The translations under genes were made by a program, and so were the position numbers. Below the pieces are notes generated by a model. That model saw only the letters and a program-made list of their open reading frames with translations. It was not told the origin of the DNA and ran no database searches. From Cranoglanis bouderius (lineage: Eukaryota; Chordata; Actinopteri; Siluriformes; Cranoglanididae): a stretch of 64,000 nucleotides of DNA. Position 1 is the stretch's first letter. Every line of letters starts with the position of its first letter. Where the stretch lies: assembly GCA_023630585.1 (NCBI GenBank), contig CM042535.1, forward strand, positions 30,754,899 through 30,818,898. Reading direction: 5' to 3'. Positions 8,616 to 19,276 of the stretch are shown piece by piece.

Positions 8616-10137
8616 CAGTGCCTATAGAAAATCACCATACCCTGTCAAAATCCTTACCTATTTTCACATTACACCTTGGAAATTAAAATAAATTAAATCT
8701 AACTTTTGCCAGCTGTATTTACACATTATAGCGCTCGACATCTAAGTGAAAATAACATTTTAAAAACAATTGAACAATTATTAAAATTTAATTAGTGAAA
8801 TACCTGGTTTGGATAAGTGATCAGCTCCTTAGAGTAACTATTATAAACTTGCTCAGGTACAACCAGTCAGTTCCCAGATCACACACCATGCTAATTGCCC
8901 CCCACCTGACATCAATTGCAGTGGTTTTGATTACTTCATAAAAAAACCGGCTGTTCCATGATGATTCCATTAGTGCATGGCAACGCAAAGAATACACCAT
9001 GGTTGGAAAGGTGCTTTCAAAAGGGTTCCAGGACAAAGTTGTGGAAAGACACAAGTTGGGAGAAGGATACAAAAAGATTTCAAAGGCTTTAACTATCCCT
9101 CTGAGTACCGTTCAGAGCATTATTAAGAAGTGGAAAGTGTATGGCACCACCAACACCTTGCTTAGATTGGCACGTCCCTCCAAACTGGATGACCGAGCCA
9201 GGAGGATATTGATCAGGGAAGCTACCAAGAGGCCAATGGCAACTTTGAAGGACTTACAAGTCCTTATGGCTGTGATTGGTCAGTCTGTGCATGTGACAAC
9301 AATCTCACAAGCTTTACACAAAGCTGGCCTGTATGGCAGGGTGGCAAGAAAGAAGCCTCTTCTGAAAAAGCTTTGCAAAAAACCACTTGGAAGATTCTAA
9401 TGCCATGTGGCAAAAGGTTTTATGGTCAGATAAGACCAAGATTGAACTTTTTGGACTGAACTGCAAGTGTTCTGTTTGGCGAAAACCAAACACAGCACAC
9501 CACCCAAAACACACTAAACCTACTGTGAAGCATGATGGTGGCAACATTATGTTGAGGGGGTGTTTCTCTTCAGAGGGGACTGGACAATTGGTCAGGATTG
9601 AAGGGAAAATGGATGCTGCCAAGTCCACCCAAATTTTTGAGGAAAACCTGCAGCCCTCTGCTAGACAGCTGAAGATGGGCAGGTGGTTCACCTTCCAGCA
9701 CGACATGGACCCTAAACACACCGCCAAAAAAACTACACAGTTGCTTAAGGATAGGAAGGTGAATGGTGAAAATGTGACTGAACTTGAACAATTCTAAAAG
9801 GACGAATGGGCAAATATTCCCCAATCTAGGTGTGCAAAGCTAATGGAGACATATCCAAACAGACTGATGGCTGTAATTAAAGCAAAAGGTGGCTCTACGA
9901 AGTATTAAATCATGGGACTGAACACTTTTCTCTGAATAACTCTGTTATTCTAGTTTTCTTTTTTTTTTTTTACGTTTCCGAACTGTTGCCTTTTTACATT
10001 ACTTGAATGTTGTAAGGCAGAATGTGTAAATAAAGCTGGAACAAAACAAAACAAAAAAAAAAAAGGTTTTGATTTCAGGCTGTAAGACGAAAAAGTGACT
10101 ATTTCAAAAGGGGTATGATGATTTTCTATAGGCACTG
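8616..10137 (+). mobile_element. Tc1-like transposon, family C
   Basis: The termini CAGTGCCTATAGAAAATCA and TGATTTTCTATAGGCACTG match inverted. The left flank is TA (8614-8615). The right flank is CA and has probably mutated. The transposase inside is broken. Confidence 0.88.
8999..9908 (+). pseudogene. Tc1-like transposase pseudogene (family C) with catalytic block deleted
   Basis: The frame opens MVGKVLSKGFQDKVVERHK and contains the paired helix-turn-helix region (LSTVQSIIKKWKVYGTT; LYGRVARKKP). A frameshift lies near 9385. The second frame carries WSDKTKIELFG and FQHDMDPKHTA. Immediately after DRKVN the sequence jumps to NVTELEQF, so about 30 residues that include the third catalytic acid (the SPDLNPIENLW block) are gone. 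A stop at 9795-9797 follows, and the tail resumes as DEWANIPQSRCAKLMETYP and ends KGGSTKY. The gene cannot make an active enzyme. Confidence 0.88.
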
Positions 10138-10439
10138 CAGGTTAAATGAAGTGTCACTAACCTTTGTGTATTCTGCCAAAGCAGTAGGATTTGTCGTTTT
10201 AGGGAAAATAGTATTAACTGCCGCACATATAATATTACTTACGGTACTACTGTATTGACAATAGTACAGTTTAAAAATACAATGGCATCGGCGGTGGCAG
10301 TGGCATTTTGAAACTTTTGTATCACAATACTACCGTAGTACCGGTATACCGTGCAAACCTAGTCTAAGCTAATAACCTTGGGTGGAATTATTGAAGCCAC
10401 AGAGACTAGAGGTGTCAATAGCTTTCCTTCTCATATATC

Positions 10440-10622
10440 TCTCATATTCAATCATCTTCAGTAACTACTTTACTCTGATCTTATCCCAGGACCACTGGGC
10501 TCAAGACGGACACACACACTCATTCACACATTGGGACAATTTAGAATAGCCAGTCCACCTACTGGCATGTTTTTGGACAGTGGGAGGAAACTGGAGAACC
10601 CAGATGAAACCCACCTGGACGG
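10440..10622. repeat. Dispersed teleost repeat fragment
   Basis: The phrase CACACATTGGGACAATTTAG, then CATGTTTTTGGACAGTGGG and GAGGAAACTGGAGAACCC, belongs to a repeat I recall as very common in fish genomes. I cannot name its class with confidence, and no borders are clear. Confidence 0.55.
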
Positions 10623-11184
10623 TTGTTGGTAGCGGTAATACAAATGAATTGATAAAAATCTAATACACTCTAATACAGTTTAAGTTGTGGATTGGACTGC
10701 ATTTACGTTGTGGACCTTAATGGACAATTCTGATATTTTGACAAAGACCTGATTTTTTCTCCCTCCCACCTGTTTAGATATACTTAAGACCTGACCCAGT
10801 ATTCTCCTGCCAAATGATTCTCCTGCCAGTGATTCTGTTGTTTCCACTGCAGTTATTGTGGTCTTTGCACTTTGTCTTAAGGTCTTTCACTTTATGTCGC
10901 TGTTGGAGCCAGAAGCAACTTTATCCTTGCTTGTATCCTTACTGAAATGTCCTTGTAGACAGTCTGGTGTCTGTAGATATCCTGCAGTAATTTTTGAATG
11001 GTTGTATTCCACAACAGATTGATAAGACCATTTATTTCTGAACTTCTTTTGACACTCCATGATTCACATGTACGGAAGCCCTTATTTAATCTGAGCCTGA
11101 TCTTAGGCTCACATCATCTTAGAGTGATAGTAATCTCATAAACCACTATGAGGATGTATTTATTTATAGAGACTTCAAAGCACT
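10623..11184. other. Non-coding stretch, no recognised feature
   Basis: No gene or transposon end is seen. The right side runs into a SINE-type tail, so part of this may be an old SINE or LINE body. Confidence 0.4.
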
Positions 11185-11224
11185 TCTGTAAGTCACTCTG
11201 GAAAGGGCGTCTGCCAAATGCCAT
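11185..11224 (+). repeat. Fish SINE/LINE 3' tail
   Basis: The sequence GTAAGTCACTCTGGAAAGGG, then CGTCTGCCAAATGCCATAA, is the 3' tail shared with the full SINE at 48090-48275 (minus strand there). Confidence 0.65.
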
Positions 11225-11742
11225 AATCTAAGCCACTGCCCCTCTAACTTTACAATGGACTGGAAGCATGAGAAGGTGTTGCATAAGTAGGAACATTTAT
11301 ATTATTCATATCAGTTACTGCACAGATTCCAAATCCTGACTCTGGAAAAACCCCTGTCCTGCACATTTTAGTGTTTTCCCTGTTCCCAACACACCTTTTC
11401 CCTGTTCCCAACATTAAAATGTGGTTTTATTCCAACTAGTAGTGTTGGGTCCGAGTCCACCTTTATGAGTTCAAGTCGAGACCAAGTCCTTAACCAATCG
11501 AGTCCGAGTTTGAGTTCAAAAGGGGCCGAGTTGGACTCAAGTCCAAGTCCTTAATGGCCGAGTCCGAGTCGAGTCCGGCCGAGTCCAGAAAGTAATTAAA
11601 TTGAAAAAAGATTTGAAATTGCGATTGTAAACTCAACACTGAGCTGTTGAATTAATATTTTAACCTTCACAAACCAATGGCAACATAAATGTAACAAAAA
11701 AATACCACTATTACATCTTGCCATTGCCATTAAATATTATTA

Positions 11743-13251
11743 CAGGTGCATCTCAATAAATTAGAATGTCATGGAAAACTTCATTTATTTCAGTAATTCA
11801 ACTCAAATTGTGAAACTCGTGTATTAAATAAATTCAGTGCACACAGACTGAAGTAGTTTAAGTCTTTGGTTCTTTTAATTGTGATGATTTTGTCTCACAT
11901 TTAACAAAAACCCACCAATTCACTATCTCAACAAATTAGAATACTTCATAAGACCAATAAAAAAAACATTTTTAGTGAATTGTTGGCCTTCTGGAAAGCA
12001 TGTTCATTTACTGTACATGTACTCAATACTTGGTAGGGGCTCCTTTTGCTTTAATTACTGCCTAAATTCGGCGTGGCATGGAGGTGATCAGTTTGTGGCA
12101 CTGCTGACGTGGTATGGAAGCCCAGGTTTCTTTGACAGTGGCCTTCAGCTCATCTGCATTTTTTGGTCTCTTGTTTCTCATTTTCCTCTTGACAATACCC
12201 CATAGATTCTCTATGGGGTTCAGGTCTGGTGAGTTTTCTGGCCAGTCAAGCACACCAACACCATGGTCATTTAACCAACTTTTGGTGCTTTTGGCAGTGT
12301 GGGCAGGTGCCAAATCCTGCTGGAAAATGAAATCAGCATCTTCAAAAAGCTGGTCAGCAGAAGGAAGCATGAAGTGCTCCAAAATTTCTTGGTAAACGGG
12401 TGCAGTGACTTTGGTTTCCAAAAAACACAATGGACCAACACCAGCAGATGACATTGCACCCCAAATCATCACAGACTGTGGAAACTTAACACTGGACTTC
12501 AAGCAACTTGGGCTATGAGCTTCTCCACCCTTCCTCCAGACTCTAGGACCTTGGTTTCCAAATGAAATACAACACTTGCTCTCATCTGAAAAGAGGACTT
12601 TGGACCACTGGGCAACAGTCCAGTTCTTCTTCTCCTTAGCCCAGGTAAGACGCCTCTGACGTTGTCTGTGGTTCAGGAGTGGCTTAACAAGAGGAATACG
12701 ATAACTGTAGCCAAATTCCTTGACACGTCTGTGTGTGGTGGTTCTTGATACCTTGACCCCAGCCTCAGTCCATTCCTTGTGAAGTTCACTCAAATTCTTG
12801 AATCGATTCTGCTTGACGATCCTCATAAGGCTGCGGTTCTCTCGGTTGGTTGTGCATCTTTTTCTTCCACACTTTTTCCTTCCACTCAACTTTCTGTTAA
12901 CATGCTTGGATACAGCACTCTGTGAACAGCCAGCTTCTTTGGCAATGAATGTTTGTGGCTTACCTAGTGAACCAAACTGAGAGACCATTTTGAAGGCTCA
13001 GGAAACCTTTGCAGGTGTTTTGAGGTGATTAGCTGATTGGCATGTCACCATATTCTAATTTGTTGAGATAGTGAATTGGTGGGTTTTTGTTAAATGTGAG
13101 CCAAAATCATCACAATTAAAAGAACCAAAGACTTAAACTACTTCAGTCTGTGTGCATTGAATTTATTTAATACACGAGTTTCACAATTTGAGTTGAATTA
13201 CTGAAATAAATGAACTTTTCCATGACATTCTAATTTATTGAGATGCACCTG
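11743..13251 (-). mobile_element. Tc1-like transposon, family B, second copy
   Basis: Its termini match those of the 3611-5087 copy and are flanked by TA at 11741-11742 and 13252-13253. Its transposase reads on the minus strand. The two copies look about 95 percent alike by eye and lie about 7 kb apart in opposite orientation. Confidence 0.92.
12023..12988 (-). pseudogene. Tc1-like transposase (family B) with late premature stop
   Basis: The frame starts MVSQFGSLGKPQTFIAKEAG and keeps all catalytic blocks: VLFSDESKC, FQQDLAPAHTA and NPIENLWG, giving a DD34E triad. A single GAG to TAG change after SMPRRI at 12062 ends it at 308 residues. It lacks the last 13 residues found in the sister copy (through KAKGAPTKY). 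Apart from that stop the frame is open. Since SDE and NPIE are the consensus here, this copy has the better core and the worse tail. Confidence 0.88.
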
Positions 13252-14589
13252 TATATCATGTCATCAGCACCCCAACTATTTTCCTATCAAAAAATATCAT
13301 TTCATAGGAGAGAAAAAAAGGGGAAAATAGGTATATGTAGAACTTTTCTTATATTACAAGTGTATGAAATTACAAATGAACCTGTATTGTTATTGTATAA
13401 CACTATATTGTGCCCTCCAGTTCGAGTTGACATTTCAATGATATGATGCCTCTCCCCCACAGTTATACAGGCTGAGAGAGAGAGTACAGAGTAGAGTTAC
13501 ATTTAGCAGCATGTAATAACAACAAGCTTCATGCTTTATTACTGATTTTAATCTGTCTATAAATTAGAACAATCTCATTTCTGAACACAGCTCTGTTCAC
13601 TTTTTCTCTGAAACTTTTTTTTTCATTTTAAATCCTAAAATGAAAAAAAATAAATAAATAAATCCCTATCAGCAGTGTTTATTATATTTGCTACATTAAG
13701 AAGTACATTTCACATTTTACATTTAAGAGACAGCAGCAGTTTTATTAGACTAGTGCCACTTTAAGACCTAATGCACAGATCCAATATACTGTATTGACAC
13801 ACCTCCGATTTTTTCCCAAGTGTATTACTTAAGACATAACCAACTGTGTTTACATGAATACTCGGCCAGACCTGCATTTTGACAAGATGTGTGTGTGTAT
13901 TTATTTGACCGTCCAAGCGGAATAAGCCGCTAAAGAGAACTCGATTGAGTACTCGCTCGATGAGGCGGCTTTCTGTGCGCGCGCTTCAAGTGTGTGGTCA
14001 GGCAGGGAGACAGTCATTAATTTCTTGTTACCTTCATTTTTTTATCTTTATTTTCATGTTACACATGGCGCGAACTCGACCGTACTCTGAAAAATTTATG
14101 AGTCCAAAATGTCCGAGTCCGTGTCAAGTTCGAGTACAAATTTACCCGAGTGTGTGACAAGTCCGAGTTCGTTCATAACTGGACTCGAGTCCGAGCCCGT
14201 GATCCAGTACCCCAACTCTACCAACCAGGGTTGGGAACATTTGGGAACCTGTTAGTTAATTCACTCAGCATTCATACAGTGGTCCACTGTTTTTATATTC
14301 TTAAGTTTCTTTACCTGTCTATTTACAGTGGGTACAGAAAAGAATTACCCCCTTTAAAATAATCACATTTTGTTGCTTTTCAGCCTGAAATGAAGACGGA
14401 CACAGTTTTTGTTTTATCCAGCTGTATTTACTCAGTGCAACTTAGAACATCCAAGTGAAAGATATAAATACAAACATGTCAGAAAAAAACAACAACAACA
14501 AACAGAATCACTGAGGTGGAAAAAGGATCACCCCCTTGCTTTAATTTGCCTTAATTTTTAAATTAAGTCTCTACTAACTTCTCTACTAA

Positions 14590-16143
14590 CTTTAGTCTTT
14601 AGTCCGTTTGGAAATGTCTCTACGAACTTTGCACATCTAGACTTTGCAATATTTGCCCACACTTCTTTGCAGGACTGCCCAAGTTCAGTTAAATTTTATG
14701 GTGATTTGTTTGTGGACTGCAGTCTTCAAGTCATTCCACAGATTTTCAATGGGGTTTAAGTCTGGGCTCTGACTAGGCCATGCAAGGACATTCACCTTTT
14801 TCTCCTTCAACCACTGTGTAGTCAGTTTTGCTGTGCTTTGGGTCATTGTCATGTTGGAAGGTAAACATTCTTCCCATTGAAAACTTTCTGGCAGAGGGCA
14901 GCAGATTTTCCTCAAGAATTTGACAGTATTTTGCCCCATCCTTCTATGCTGACAAGTGTTGCAGTCCCTGCTGCAGAGAAACACCCCCATAACAGGATAT
15001 TACCACATCCATGCTTTACTGTAGGAATGGTGAGCTGTATTGGATTTCCGCCATACATATCGTTTGGTGTTGAGGCCAAATAATTCAATTTTAGTCTCAT
15101 CTGACCATAACACCTTTTTCCATGTGGCCTCAGAGTCTTCAAGGTGCGTTCATGTGGCCTTTCTTGAGGAGTGGCTTTTTTCTTGCAACCCTCCCATACA
15201 AGCCACATTTGTGGAGAATTTATGATATTGTTGTCACTTGCACACAATGACCACTCTTTGTCATAAATTCCTGCAACTGCTTCAGAGTTGCTGTTGGCCT
15301 CTTGGTAGTGTTATGACACCGAATGAGAGCTGGATGCAGTTGCGGTGAAAAAGTCTGTCACTTTATTCAGAACACATGCAAAGAAGGAAAACAGGACAAC
15401 AGCAATGTTTAGGGCAAATCCAAAAAACCACGCAGGGTGCAATAACCTAGGCAGACAGATTTCTCAAACAACTCAGGCTAGTAGTAGTGAACACACAGTA
15501 TGAGACGTGTACCAAAATATCACAGAAATACAGACATTCAAGGGCTTAGGCAAAATCGTAATCCAAAATACTTAGCTTGGGTCAATAGTCAGAAAATCAG
15601 TCCAGAGATAAGCGCTTGGTAATTTTAGATCCAAAGAAACAAACTAATACTTTGCGTCGTGCCTGAAAAACAAAAGTCCTTAAGTAGAGTGAAATGCCAT
15701 AGAAAACAGGTGTGTGTGATTAAAATGAAGGTGACTGTGAGCGTGGAAGTGTATGAGTGTTCTGGGTGTTGTAGTCCCTGGCGGCCATATCTGTAGGCTG
15801 CCGAGCTTGCTGGGATGTGTAGTGCGGGGTGTGTGCGTGTGAGTCGGTGGCGGCCATATTCGTGGGCCGCTGAGTGTTCTGGGAAATGGACTCACGCTTC
15901 TGGCACGACCTAACAGGTAGCCTCTCTGACCAGTTTCCTCCTGGCGCTTTCATCCAGTTTGGAGGGACGTCCTGATCCAGGGAGGGCCTGTGTTGTACCA
16001 AAAACCTTCCACCTCTTGATAACAGACTTCACTGTGCTTCTAGGCATTGATAAATCCTTTGAATTTTTTTTGTATCCATCTTCTGACTTGTGCCTGTCCA
16101 CAACTTTATCCCGGAGATCTTTTGACAGTGCCTTGCCACTCAT
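14590..16143 (-). pseudogene. Tc1-like transposase pseudogene (family A), split by an LTR
   Basis: The start at 16143 reads MSGKALSKDLRDKVVDRHK and runs through SMPRSTVKSVIKRWKVFGTT to REAT, where the LTR cuts it. The rest resumes near 15303 with LYGRVARKKA-like and HDNDPKHTA-like sequence, LAWPSQSPDLNPIENLWND, and a degenerate C-terminus. Several frame changes lie downstream of the LTR. Without the LTR the first 78 residues are undamaged. Confidence 0.85.
15309..15915 (-). mobile_element. Solo LTR, Ty3/gypsy type
   Basis: The element starts TGTTATGACACCG and ends GACCTAACA, so the ends are TG...CA. It is flanked by GGTAG on both sides (15304-15308 and 15916-15920). On the minus strand it reads TGTTAGGTCGTGCC, then later AATAAAGTGACAG, a polyadenylation signal near the R/U5 border. 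No internal retroviral-type sequence remains. Confidence 0.88.
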
Positions 16144-16543
16144 ATTTGATTGTTTGCTTCAGTTGCACTTCAGAATGCTCCAGGAAAGCTCTTTTCATGC
16201 TGAGCTAATCAAAATGACCACAGCTGATCACAGTTGAAAGTCAAATGGCTTTGTGTGCCATTGAGAAGGTGATTAGCTACAACTGATTGAGTTTACAAGT
16301 CGTTTTTAGGAGGGGGGTGATCCTTTTTCCAACTCTGATTCTGTTGGGTTTTTTTTTCCTGACATGTTGGTGTTATATCTTTCACTTGGATGTTCTAAGT
16401 TGCACTGAGTAAATACAGCTGGATAAAACAAAAACTGTCCCCATCTTCATTTCAGGCTGAAAAGCAACAAAATGTGATTATTTTAAAGGGGGGGTGATTA
16501 TTTTCTATACCCACTGTATTTCAGTTTCAGTAAGCTGGGTATA

Positions 16544-17924
16544 CAGTGCATCCAGAAAGTATTCACAGCACTTCACTTTTTCCACATTTTATGTTACAGC
16601 CTTATTCCAAAATGGATTAAATTCATTATTTTCCTCACAATTCTACAAACAATACCCCATAATGACAATGTGAAAGAAGTTTGTTTGATATCTTCATAAA
16701 TCACATGTACATAAGTATTCACAGCCTTTGCTCAATACTTTGTTGAAGCACCTTTGGTACCAATTACAGCCTCAAGTCTTTTTGAGTATGATGCTACAAG
16801 CTTGGCATACCAATTTTTTGGCAGTTTCTCCCATTCTTCTTTGCAGGACTCTTGGCTGTGTGCTTAGGGTTGTTGTCCTGTTGGTAGATGAACCTTTGCC
16901 CCAGTCTGAGGTCCAGAGCGCTCTGGTACATTGATGTCTCTGTACATTGCTGCATTCATCTTTCCCTTGATCCTGACTAGTCTCCCAGTTCCTGCCACGG
17001 AAAAACATCCCCACAGCATGATGCTGCCACCACCATGCTTTCACTGTAGGGATGGTATTGGCCAGGTGATGAGTGGTGCCTGGTTTCCTCCAGACATGAC
17101 GCTTGCTATTCAGGCCAAAGAGTTAAATTTTTGTTTCTCATGGTCTGAGAGTCCTTCAGGTGCCTTTTGGCAAACTCCAGGTGGCTGTGATGTGCCTTTT
17201 ACTGAGGAGTGGTTTCCGTCTGGCCACTCTACCATACAGGCCTGATTGATGGAGTGCTGCAGAGATGGTTGTTCTTCTGGAAGGTTCTCCTCTCTCCACA
17301 GAAAAATGCTGGAGCTCTGTCAGAGTGACCATCGGGTTCTTGGTCACCTCCCTGGCTAAGGCCCTTCTCCCCCGATCACTCAGTTTGGCCGGTTAGTCTG
17401 CTCTAGGAAAAGTCCTGGTGGTTCCAAACTTCTTCCATTTACAGATGATGGAGGCCACTGTGCTCATTGGGACCTTCAATGCTGCAGAAATTTTTCTGTA
17501 CCCTTCCCCAGATCTGTGCCTCGATACAATCCTGTCTTGGAGGTCTACCGGCAATTCCTTGGACTTCATGGCTTGGTTTGTGCTCTGACATGCACTGTTA
17601 ATTGTGGGACCTTATATAGACAGGTGTGTGCCTTTCCAAATCATGTCCAATCAACTGAATTTACCACCGGTGGACTCCAATCAAGTTGTAGAAACATCTC
17701 AAGGATGATCAGTGGAAACAGGATGCACTTGAGCTCAATTTTGAGTGTCATGGCAAATGCTGTGAATACTTATGTACATGTGATTTTTTCATTTTTTATT
17801 TTTAATAAATTTGCAAAAATTTTATTTTGAGGAAAATAATGAATTTAATCCATTTTGGAATAAGGCTGTAACATAACAAAATGTGGAAAAAGTGAAGCGC
17901 TGTGAATACTTTCTGGATGCACTG
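16544..17924 (-). mobile_element. Tc1-like transposon, family D
   Basis: The termini CAGTGCATCCAGAAAGTATT and its inverse are flanked by TA at 16542-16543 and 17925-17926. It encodes a damaged transposase on the minus strand. Confidence 0.9.
16732..17569 (-). pseudogene. Tc1-like transposase pseudogene (family D), core deleted
   Basis: The minus-strand start at 17569 begins MKSKELPVDLQDRIV and continues with helix-turn-helix sequence and TKNPMVTLTELQHFSVERGE, then LHQSGLYGRVARRKPLL. The tail ends ASTKY with TGA at 16732-16734. The segment that should hold the DWPSQSPDLNPIE region is missing: the sequence passes straight from the QxDNDPKHTA neighbourhood to the CKEEW neighbourhood near 16845. 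Frames also shift. No active enzyme is possible. Confidence 0.82.
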
Positions 17925-17926
17925 TA

Positions 17927-18615
17927 CAAGATCCTTCCATCTACTGCAAATCTACTTGCATTTTGTTGTGAGTTTTGTAGACATCTTCTTAATCCTGGCT
18001 GCCTCCTCATGCTGCACCATTCTTTTTTCCAGAAGTGTTTTTTTCAATTTTATTATTTATTTTTTTAAATCAATTTTAGTTAATGATTAATGTGTTACAG
18101 GTTCTATAATGATTGAAAACAGTTCCATAATATTAAATATTACTATAATATTAAATATCAGAAAAATACTGAAGATGAAAGAATGATTCAGTTGTGATTT
18201 GTGACTCATGTTCTTAGACTGCCATCTAGTGGTCAGCTCATCTAACAACTGTATAATTCTTCTCAATTTCCTCTGAACGAGATGAAAATTCCCTACAGAT
18301 TACTAATTTCATAATATACGTGTTAGTTATGAATCCCACCTCTCATAGGACTTGACTATACTCCTGAGGGTAAGGAGATTGGGGAACACCATATCACCCT
18401 ACACAGCGCTGCATAGTTTGCACTCCACTTCCACACGATGACAGCAGGCAGTGGCTGGAATAAGCCTACTGCCTACTGCCAAGAGGTCAACACCAACCTT
18501 CTAACAGAGCTAGCATGCTGTGTTGAACCAGGATCCCTCAACAATGCTGATCGATATGTCCATCCACCTAGAAGACTACAGTTTGCTAGATGAGCATATA
18601 CACTAGATGAGCATA
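17927..18615. other. Non-coding stretch between two elements
   Basis: The phrase CTGCCATCTAGTGGTCAGC at 18220 is a common repeat-type phrase in fish DNA. No gene or RNA is seen. A duplicated CACTAGATGAGCATATA lies directly before 18616. Confidence 0.4.
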
Positions 18616-19276
18616 TACACTCAAAAAAAATAACTCATTGGATGAACATTATTTAATTGAGAGAAGGATTTCCATCCAACAAGTATGTATAGCCCCAACT
18701 CATAAAAAACTGATTCATGCAATGAGATGTAATTGTGTTGGTCCAACTTAATTTGATCAAATAGAGTTTAAATGTAATGGATACATTTATAAAGTGAATT
18801 TTTTTATGCTCAAAACTCAATCTAAAACATTTAATTGGACAATATATTATTAGGTAGAAATCCTTCTAATTTTATTCCCCCTATATAGAGACAAGAGAGA
18901 CAGAACTTGGTTCAGATGTTTTTATTTTAAATCACATAAGTATAAAACAGGTATACAGTTGGCAAAACAGTTACTTACTGTCAAACAACCATAATATTAG
19001 AAAAATGGGGAAAAAAGTCAATATGCTAAATAATCATTTGCTGTTTGTTGGTGAATTATTGTATGTAAACTTTGAAAAAGTATTTAACCAAACAAGCTAG
19101 TAATTGTGACAGTGAAAGCACACATTTATAAACCTTTTTTTTTGGTCTGGAAATTTGCATTTCTCTGCATGAACACATGAATAGTCAGTGGAAAGCCAAA
19201 GCTAAAATAAACTTCACCATCAATAATAATGCAAAGACAAAACAAACTTGACCATCAAGAATAAAAGTAACAAATA

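Larger units (their letters stand above)
8121..10360. mobile_element. hAT-like element with a Tc1 inserted
   Basis: The left end GGGGTTGTCACGATACCATA and the inverse of the right end (AGGTTTGCACGGTATACCGG) form imperfect inverted ends of the type seen in fish hAT elements. No 8-bp target duplication is visible, so the borders are approximate. It holds a tandem repeat and a Tc1-like element. No hAT transposase was found. Confidence 0.5.
11440..14220. mobile_element. hAT-like non-autonomous element with Tc1 inserted
   Basis: The left end TAGTGTTGGGTCCGAGTCC and the inverse of the right end (TAGAGTTGGGGTACTGGATC) are imperfect inverted termini. They are flanked by CCAACTAG (11432-11439) and CCAACCAG (14221-14228), an 8-bp duplication with one mismatch. 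Both ends are full of short GAGTCCGAGTC motifs in several orders. No transposase belongs to it; the nested Tc1 brings its own. Confidence 0.8.
14326..16516 (-). mobile_element. Tc1-like transposon, family A, with a solo LTR inside
   Basis: The termini CAGTGGGTACAGAAAAG and the inverse are flanked by TA at 14324-14325 and 16517-16518. A 607-bp solo LTR at 15309-15915 splits the transposase gene. Confidence 0.9.

Noticed and set aside
15680..16001. Pro/Thr-rich minus-strand frames
   Set aside because: They translate the solo LTR and its junction with the Tc1 and have no independent support.
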